Under the pieces are notes generated by a model. That model saw only the letters and a program-made list of their open reading frames with translations, had not been told where the DNA came from and ran no database searches. A DNA stretch of 11,619 nucleotides from an uncultured Bacteroides sp. Lineage in GTDB: Bacteria; Bacteroidota; Bacteroidia; Bacteroidales; Bacteroidaceae. How positions within the stretch are numbered: the stretch's first letter is position 1; each line of letters starts with the position of its first letter. This document shows, in pieces, positions 7,167 through 11,619 of this stretch. Where the stretch lies: NCBI GenBank assembly GCA_900557355.1, contig USSR01000157.1:1-11619 (forward strand), written 5' to 3'. Both the position numbers and the translations under genes were made by a program.

Positions 7167-8171
7167 CTACAAACACACATTTTCACCCTTCAATAGAACT
7201 GGCTGGAATTTTAGAATATTAGCACAATATTCTTTATAATCATTATCTGAAACAGCAGAAATTCTAGCAGAAATCTCTGAAAGCGATGTCACGGTAATAC
7301 CAATATTCTTCATCTCTACCAATTTCGCCATCGCCGAATCCTTCCATACTATTAATGGTAATCCAGCTAACACATATAACGAAAATTTATGAGGTGCAAT
7401 AATTTTAAGATAACTCCCCCATGTACCAGAGCAGGTTTCTGTGGAATCTCCGTCCCAAACAAGTCCCCAACTCCCTTCTAAGTGACCAATTATATCAGGC
7501 TTAAAAACTCCTTTATACTCATATTTATTCTTCATAGCATTATTTGAGGAACAAGAACCATATACTATAAGATCTAAATCTTTATTCTCAAAAACAAAAT
7601 CACTAAAAAACACGCTCTTATCTATATTACCTGCGAAACAAACCTGCTTACTTAACTGACGTGCTTCTTTATCTGGGACTGCAATATAAGGGAAACAACC
7701 TAAATAATGATATTTAATACCCGGTCTCAATCGCTGCTCAAAATAAGTTTGCATTTCAGGTGTATGCACAATTATTTCATCAAAATTTGACAAAACCTTA
7801 TTCTCAAAGCCCGATAGCTCCCCTTTTTCTCTTACAGAATTAATATCATGCAACAATGTTATCAGATATTTTTTTTTCAAGAAAGGAAGAATAAAATAAA
7901 GCATTTTAGGATTTAAACTTGGATACTGAATCAACAATGTTGCACCATTAGGTAAATTGATAGCAAGACGAATCATTTTTAGGAATAAAACAACAATAAA
8001 AAGTAGCTTATTCTTATACCCTCTCAAAATGATAGGATATTCTTCATAACCATTTTGTAAAGCAATTTTATGTATATCTTGAGGAGCCTTAACACTTGCT
8101 CCACCACCTATTAAAGATTTACTAAGTTTATCATTTGTTATAGTTTTAATAATAAGTATGTATTTCTTCAT
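7167..8171 (-). CDS. Probable beta-1,6-galactofuranosyltransferase (WbbI-like)
   Basis: A 334-residue GT-B like glycosyltransferase resembling the beta-1,6-galactofuranosyltransferase group that includes WbbI. Supporting stretches are LLHDINSVR (106-114), EIIVHTPEMQTYF (132-144), VCFAGNID (177-184), GLVWDGDSTETCSGTWGSYLKI (236-257), and APHKFSLYVLAGLPLIVW (259-276), which forms the donor pocket in this family. The gene begins one base after the glf stop, so the enzyme that makes UDP-Galf and its probable user are made together; this context strengthens the Galf assignment. The substrate is otherwise not provable from sequence, and a related hexosyltransferase activity is the main alternative. 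It is AT-rich like the neighbouring wzy. Confidence 0.8.
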   Translation of the reverse strand: MKKYILIIKTITNDKLSKSLIGGGASVKAPQDIHKIALQNGYEEYPIILRGYKNKLLFIVVLFLKMIRLAINLPNGATLLIQYPSLNPKMLYFILPFLKKKYLITLLHDINSVREKGELSGFENKVLSNFDEIIVHTPEMQTYFEQRLRPGIKYHYLGCFPYIAVPDKEARQLSKQVCFAGNIDKSVFFSDFVFENKDLDLIVYGSCSSNNAMKNKYEYKGVFKPDIIGHLEGSWGLVWDGDSTETCSGTWGSYLKIIAPHKFSLYVLAGLPLIVWKDSAMAKLVEMKNIGITVTSLSEISARISAVSDNDYKEYCANILKFQPVLLKGENVCL

Positions 8172-8172
8172 T

Positions 8173-9303
8173 TTATAAACCTTGTGATTTAACTATTTCA
8201 AAAACCCTTTTCACAATAGGAGCCATATCATAATATTTGTATTCAGCCAATCGACCTCCAAAGATGATATCTTTTTCGTGAGCTGCTAATGCACGATATT
8301 TATCGGCTAAATCATTATTTAGAGTATCATTTACTGGATAATAGGGCTCCATACCAGGTTTCCATTCTGTAGAATACTCTTTGCTAACTACAGTTTTCGG
8401 ACAATCCAAAAGTTGCTGACCAAACATCTCAAAATGTTTATGCTCAATGATACGAGTATAGGGTACTCCTCGGTCAGTATAATTCACTACAGCATTACCT
8501 TGATAGTTGGCAGTATCATAGATCTCTGTTTCAAAAGATACGGTGCGATATTGCAAACGCCCCAAACGATAACCATAGAACTCATCTATCGCACCTGTAT
8601 AAACAATCTTATCGGCAAGAGCTGTCAGTTCTTCACGATTCTCCCCAAAATCACAATTCAGACGACACTCTACACCATTCAATAGACCAGCAATCAGTTT
8701 ATTATAGCCACCGATTGGAATTCCTTGATATTTGTCATTAAAATAGTTATTATCGAATACCATACGTACCGGCAATCTACGAATGATAAAAGCAGGCAAT
8801 TCTGTACAAGATCGTCCCCATTGTTTTTCAGTATATCCCTTGATGAGTATTTCATAAATATCTTTTCCAATAAGAAGCTGCGCCTGTTCTTCCAAATTTT
8901 CAGGTTCACGACCATTAAGAGCAACTTTTGCTTCCGTCCGCTGTTCCTCCAATTTAGCTTCAGCTTCAAGAGGAGTTGTCACGCCCCACATCTGATAGAA
9001 GGTATTCATATTAAAGGGAAGATTATAAAGTTTGCCTTTATAATTAGCCACCGGTGAATTGGTATATCGGTTAAACTCCACTATAGAGTTGACAAAATCC
9101 CACACTTCTTTGTTTGAAGTATGAAAGATATGCGCTCCATATTGGTGAACATTTATTCCTTCTATATTTTCACAATAAAGATTGCCACCCAGCTGTGGAC
9201 GCTTATCAATGACCAAACATTTCTTACCTTGTCGTTTAGCCATACAGGCAAAAGTGGATCCAAAAAGTCCGGAACCCACTATCAAATAATCATACTGTTT
9301 CAT
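8173..9303 (-). CDS. glf: UDP-galactopyranose mutase
   Basis: A 376-residue flavoenzyme that interconverts UDP-galactopyranose and UDP-galactofuranose in the cytoplasm, using reduced FAD as a nucleophile. The N-terminal FAD-binding Rossmann motif is YLIVGSGLFGS (6-16), followed by the acidic VIDKRPQLGGN (31-41) and HQYGAHIFHT (53-62), all diagnostic. YTEKQWG (157-163), RRLPVRMVFDNNYFND (175-190), PYTRIIEHKHFE (281-292) and the C-terminal FAD-contact stretch FGGRLAEYKYYDM (348-360) are also conserved; Arg180 and Arg284 are candidates for the two substrate-phosphate arginines. Length is typical for bacterial Glf. The ATG at 9303 overlaps the stop of the glycyl-radical activating enzyme by 4 bp. 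Galf is absent from mammals, so this gene marks the polymer as Galf-containing with good certainty. Confidence 0.97.
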   Translation of the reverse strand: MKQYDYLIVGSGLFGSTFACMAKRQGKKCLVIDKRPQLGGNLYCENIEGINVHQYGAHIFHTSNKEVWDFVNSIVEFNRYTNSPVANYKGKLYNLPFNMNTFYQMWGVTTPLEAEAKLEEQRTEAKVALNGREPENLEEQAQLLIGKDIYEILIKGYTEKQWGRSCTELPAFIIRRLPVRMVFDNNYFNDKYQGIPIGGYNKLIAGLLNGVECRLNCDFGENREELTALADKIVYTGAIDEFYGYRLGRLQYRTVSFETEIYDTANYQGNAVVNYTDRGVPYTRIIEHKHFEMFGQQLLDCPKTVVSKEYSTEWKPGMEPYYPVNDTLNNDLADKYRALAAHEKDIIFGGRLAEYKYYDMAPIVKRVFEIVKSQGL

Positions 9304-10088
9304 ATATGTAAATATCTTGTTTTTATACCAGCTTCAACAAGTGCGGATGATATTCTTGAAATATCCTCTGCTGTCGGAGTCGTAAATGTTGAGAAGCAAC
9401 GTTTCAATCGTTGATATTTTGCGTGTCCCAACGTATGATAGCTCAATAATTCTATAGAGTTTACAGAATAGTTCTTTAATTGTTCGACAAGCCAAGATAG
9501 CCAATCGATATTATCTAGCAGTTCTGCAAATACAACCAATCGGTAAGTTGCATTAGATAATTTTATAGTAGGGAAAAAAGTATAATAAGGAGATTGAAAT
9601 TTCAAATCAACAATCCATTCATCCACCCACTGGAACATTTCTGCAAGAGGGGGGACAGAAAGTGCGGTTTCCACTGCTATATTATATTCTTCCTCTTTCA
9701 AGCTTCTTATCAATGCACAGAGACTTTCACCTTGTAACAAAGGCTCACCTCCGGAGAAGGTGACCCTCCGATACCCACTCGCTTCAATTTTGGCTTTAAG
9801 TTGATCCAAAGCAAACCATTCGCCCACAGATTCCCTCGCACCAAAAGGACAAGTGTTTTCCAAATTAAAAACATCATTACAACTACCACAATATTTACTC
9901 CCCTTAAAAACTGCACATCTTTCTTCATTGTAAAAAGTTTCAGGTTTGCTGGATTGAGTCTCCGGATTGCAGCACCAAGGACACTTAAGAGGACACCCTT
10001 TAAAAAACACAGTTGTACGTAAACCGCTTCCATCATCTAAAGTCATTCTTTGAACAGCTGTTACCAATAATTGCCGTTCAGCACTCAT
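9300..10088 (-). CDS. Glycyl-radical enzyme activating enzyme (radical SAM)
   Basis: A 262-residue radical SAM protein that would bind a [4Fe-4S] cluster, cleave S-adenosylmethionine and install the glycyl radical on its partner at 10078-11619. Evidence: LDDGSGLRTTVFFKGCPLKCPWCCNPE (17-43) contains the CxxxCxxC cluster motif (Cys32, Cys36, Cys39) in the form specific to glycyl-radical activases, and TFSGGEPLLQ (110-119) is the SAM-binding GGE motif. An insert at about 58-80 has four further Cys (58, 67, 70, 80), ending CPFGA, enough for one auxiliary iron-sulfur cluster. Activases of dehydratase-type partners usually carry eight Cys for two ferredoxin-like clusters and are about 300 residues, so this one is compact. 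The start overlaps the partner's stop by 11 bp, and its own stop overlaps glf by 4 bp. This is firm as an activase; the physiological electron donor is unknown. Confidence 0.95.
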   Translation of the reverse strand: MSAERQLLVTAVQRMTLDDGSGLRTTVFFKGCPLKCPWCCNPETQSSKPETFYNEERCAVFKGSKYCGSCNDVFNLENTCPFGARESVGEWFALDQLKAKIEASGYRRVTFSGGEPLLQGESLCALIRSLKEEEYNIAVETALSVPPLAEMFQWVDEWIVDLKFQSPYYTFFPTIKLSNATYRLVVFAELLDNIDWLSWLVEQLKNYSVNSIELLSYHTLGHAKYQRLKRCFSTFTTPTAEDISRISSALVEAGIKTRYLHI

Positions 10089-11619
10089 ACGCCTCTGCCC
10101 GATTTATTAGGTTTACTTTATATTCATCCGGAAGTTCATTAAAATATGCGCTAAATCCCCATACACGAACAACTAAGTTAGGATACTTTTCCGGATGATT
10201 TCGTGCATCAATTAATGTATTTTTGTCCAACACATTCAACTGAAGTTCGTATAATCCACGCTGCACACTGTCATTCAACAGTTCGCTCAATTTATCCACA
10301 TGCCTATTAAAAGCCGCAGGTATAATAAAGTCCACCACATTTCCATTGATACGACAACCCTCATAATTCATCAAAGACGCAAAGTTGATAACCTCCACAA
10401 TATCAATATTTTTCCCAACCGGCGATATATGCGTAGAGAGAGGTTCACCCGAACGACGCCCATCCATAGACGCTTCTATATCAAATGCTTGAGAAATATA
10501 GTTGGGTGAGCTAAACCCCACTTTTGCCCGCCTTCCATTGATGCGAATATTCGAAACAACTGATTCAATTTTATCACTCACCCGATTAGTTAATCGCAAA
10601 ACACTGTCATCAACTTTCCCAAACTTGAGAGGTTGCGACTGAAGCAAGCCCCTAAGATCCGCCGCGTTTTCAAAATTATGCTCTATCACGTCCTTGCACT
10701 CTTTAAGAGTAAGTAACTTTTGCTTAAACACCAGTTCCTTTATATTAAGCAAAGCATTGATGGTATTAGGCAAACCGACCACTAACATTCCATGATAAGC
10801 ATACTTCGCTCCTCCCTTACTGATATCCTTTCCCGACTTCGTGGCATCCGAAAACAACAATGTAAACAAAGGAGAACAATCCATTACCAAGTCGTGAGCG
10901 CAACTTCTGATATTCTCTTCCAGACATTGTTCAAACAACCGCATAAAGGCTTCAAAGTCCGCTGTATAAGAAGACGCCATCATTATAGCATTATTGACAG
11001 CTTTCAAAGGAGAAATACTGTTAAGATTATTATTCTGGTCAAAACTCTTCCCTAGGATTAGCGGCTCCCAACAGGCGCTAGTCCCTAAGTTGTAACAATC
11101 TTCCGGAGCATAGCCAAACCTCTCCATCAGAGGTATCACCTTATCCTCATTCAAAATCAGAGGTGACCCATTCCCTTTGAGTAAACACCGGGCAGTAGCG
11201 TCATAGACAGACTTTGATGTATGATTATTTACTCTTAAAATCAGTTTTGGATCAGGAATGGAAAGTGTGGCGAATATTCCCAGAAAAAGGTGAGTCAACT
11301 CATTCTCCACATTCCGACCTTCTTTATCGAAACCTCCCAAAAGGATATATTGTCCGGTATCTCCATAAAGTGTAGCGCTTTTTTGATGCGTCTGCGATCC
11401 GATAAGAGCAATCATCTCCCGAAGAATGACTTCAGCTTTTTCTCTCGTAAGCCGCCCCTCTTCAATATCTTTCTTATAGTAAGGGAACAGAGCCATATCC
11501 AATCGCCCCAGGCCATTATGCCCATGCTCCATTTGCCAAAGCATCGCATGAAAAAACAGAATTTTCTGTAGTGCTCCCTCGAAAGAATCAGAAGGATACA
11601 AGACACGCCTACAAAGGCA
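10078..11619 (-). CDS. Glycyl radical enzyme, dehydratase/lyase type, C-terminal ~513 residues (cut by right window edge)
   Basis: The visible part covers most of the ten-stranded barrel and the glycyl radical domain. Family lengths of about 780-850 residues imply some 270-300 N-terminal residues beyond the edge. The frame is open to base 11619; a TTG at 11601 is not a real start, because conserved barrel sequence (PSDSFEGALQ..., then GHNGLGRLDMALFPYY) surrounds it. Counting from that TTG, the catalytic loop is GTSACWEP (173-180) with thiyl Cys177 and Glu179. The radical site is RVWGFSAYFNELP (479-491) with Gly482, 25 residues from the end. A single Cys followed by Glu argues against pyruvate formate-lyase, which has Cys-Cys, and for the dehydratase/lyase branch, although the usual motif is CVEP, not CWEP. 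Substrate unknown. Position in a polysaccharide operon suggests it makes a precursor or substituent. Confidence 0.93.
   Translation of the reverse strand, partial: CLCRRVLYPSDSFEGALQKILFFHAMLWQMEHGHNGLGRLDMALFPYYKKDIEEGRLTREKAEVILREMIALIGSQTHQKSATLYGDTGQYILLGGFDKEGRNVENELTHLFLGIFATLSIPDPKLILRVNNHTSKSVYDATARCLLKGNGSPLILNEDKVIPLMERFGYAPEDCYNLGTSACWEPLILGKSFDQNNNLNSISPLKAVNNAIMMASSYTADFEAFMRLFEQCLEENIRSCAHDLVMDCSPLFTLLFSDATKSGKDISKGGAKYAYHGMLVVGLPNTINALLNIKELVFKQKLLTLKECKDVIEHNFENAADLRGLLQSQPLKFGKVDDSVLRLTNRVSDKIESVVSNIRINGRRAKVGFSSPNYISQAFDIEASMDGRRSGEPLSTHISPVGKNIDIVEVINFASLMNYEGCRINGNVVDFIIPAAFNRHVDKLSELLNDSVQRGLYELQLNVLDKNTLIDARNHPEKYPNLVVRVWGFSAYFNELPDEYKVNLINRAEAYEC

Noticed and set aside
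8725..9057. 110-codon plus-strand open frame opposite glf, and similar plus-strand frames elsewhere
   Set aside because: They lie antisense to well-supported genes, show no family motifs, and are explained by the base composition of the opposite strand.
9710..10036. Minus-strand frame inside the activase gene, which might suggest a frameshift
   Set aside because: The activase frame is intact from ATG to stop with all motifs in order. The second frame is a shadow.
11599..11601. TTG at 11601 as start of the glycyl radical enzyme
   Set aside because: The frame is open through the window edge and the residues at this point are conserved barrel sequence, hundreds of residues into the family. The true start lies outside the window.

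Overview
The window reads as the middle-to-distal part of a surface polysaccharide (capsule or O-antigen type) biosynthesis operon from a gut-type Bacteroidales bacterium, most likely Bacteroides, Phocaeicola or Parabacteroides. This rests on the AT-rich composition, the weak Shine-Dalgarno sequences, the mix of GT4 glycosyltransferases, WcaF-like acetyltransferases, Wzy and Glf, and the presence of an oxygen-sensitive glycyl radical enzyme, which implies an anaerobe. The genus is inferred from gene style; no species marker is present. Thirteen genes are visible. All lie on the minus strand, so the operon is read from the right edge to the left edge.

Right part (about 8.2-11.6 kb): the C-terminal two thirds of a glycyl radical enzyme of the dehydratase/lyase type runs in from beyond the right edge. 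It overlaps by 11 bp its radical-SAM activating enzyme, which overlaps by 4 bp (ATGA) a UDP-galactopyranose mutase (glf). After a gap of one base comes a glycosyltransferase resembling beta-1,6-galactofuranosyltransferases. This block predicts that the polymer contains galactofuranose. It also puts anaerobic radical chemistry inside the polysaccharide operon, which is the most unusual feature of the window.

Middle part (about 3.6-7.1 kb): a polytopic Wzy-like polymerase is followed by a 171-bp AT-rich spacer (the longest noncoding stretch) and two GT4-family glycosyltransferases.

Left part (1-3.6 kb): two paralogous WcaF-like acetyltransferases alternate with a third GT4 enzyme. Next come a PssD/Alg14-like and PssE/Alg13-like two-subunit glycosyltransferase pair and the first ~100 residues of a GT2 enzyme cut by the left edge. 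The first acetyltransferase has a run of 13 G (coding strand) at its 3' end, a candidate slippage tract.

Working together: Glf would supply UDP-Galf. The Galf transferase, three GT4 enzymes, PssD/PssE and the GT2 would assemble a lipid-linked repeat unit, the two acetyltransferases would decorate it, and Wzy would polymerise it after export. No flippase (Wzx), initiating phosphoglycosyltransferase, export protein or UpxY/UpxZ-type regulator lies in the window, so these and the operon promoter must be elsewhere. No RNA genes, mobile elements, CRISPR arrays or convincing terminators were seen.
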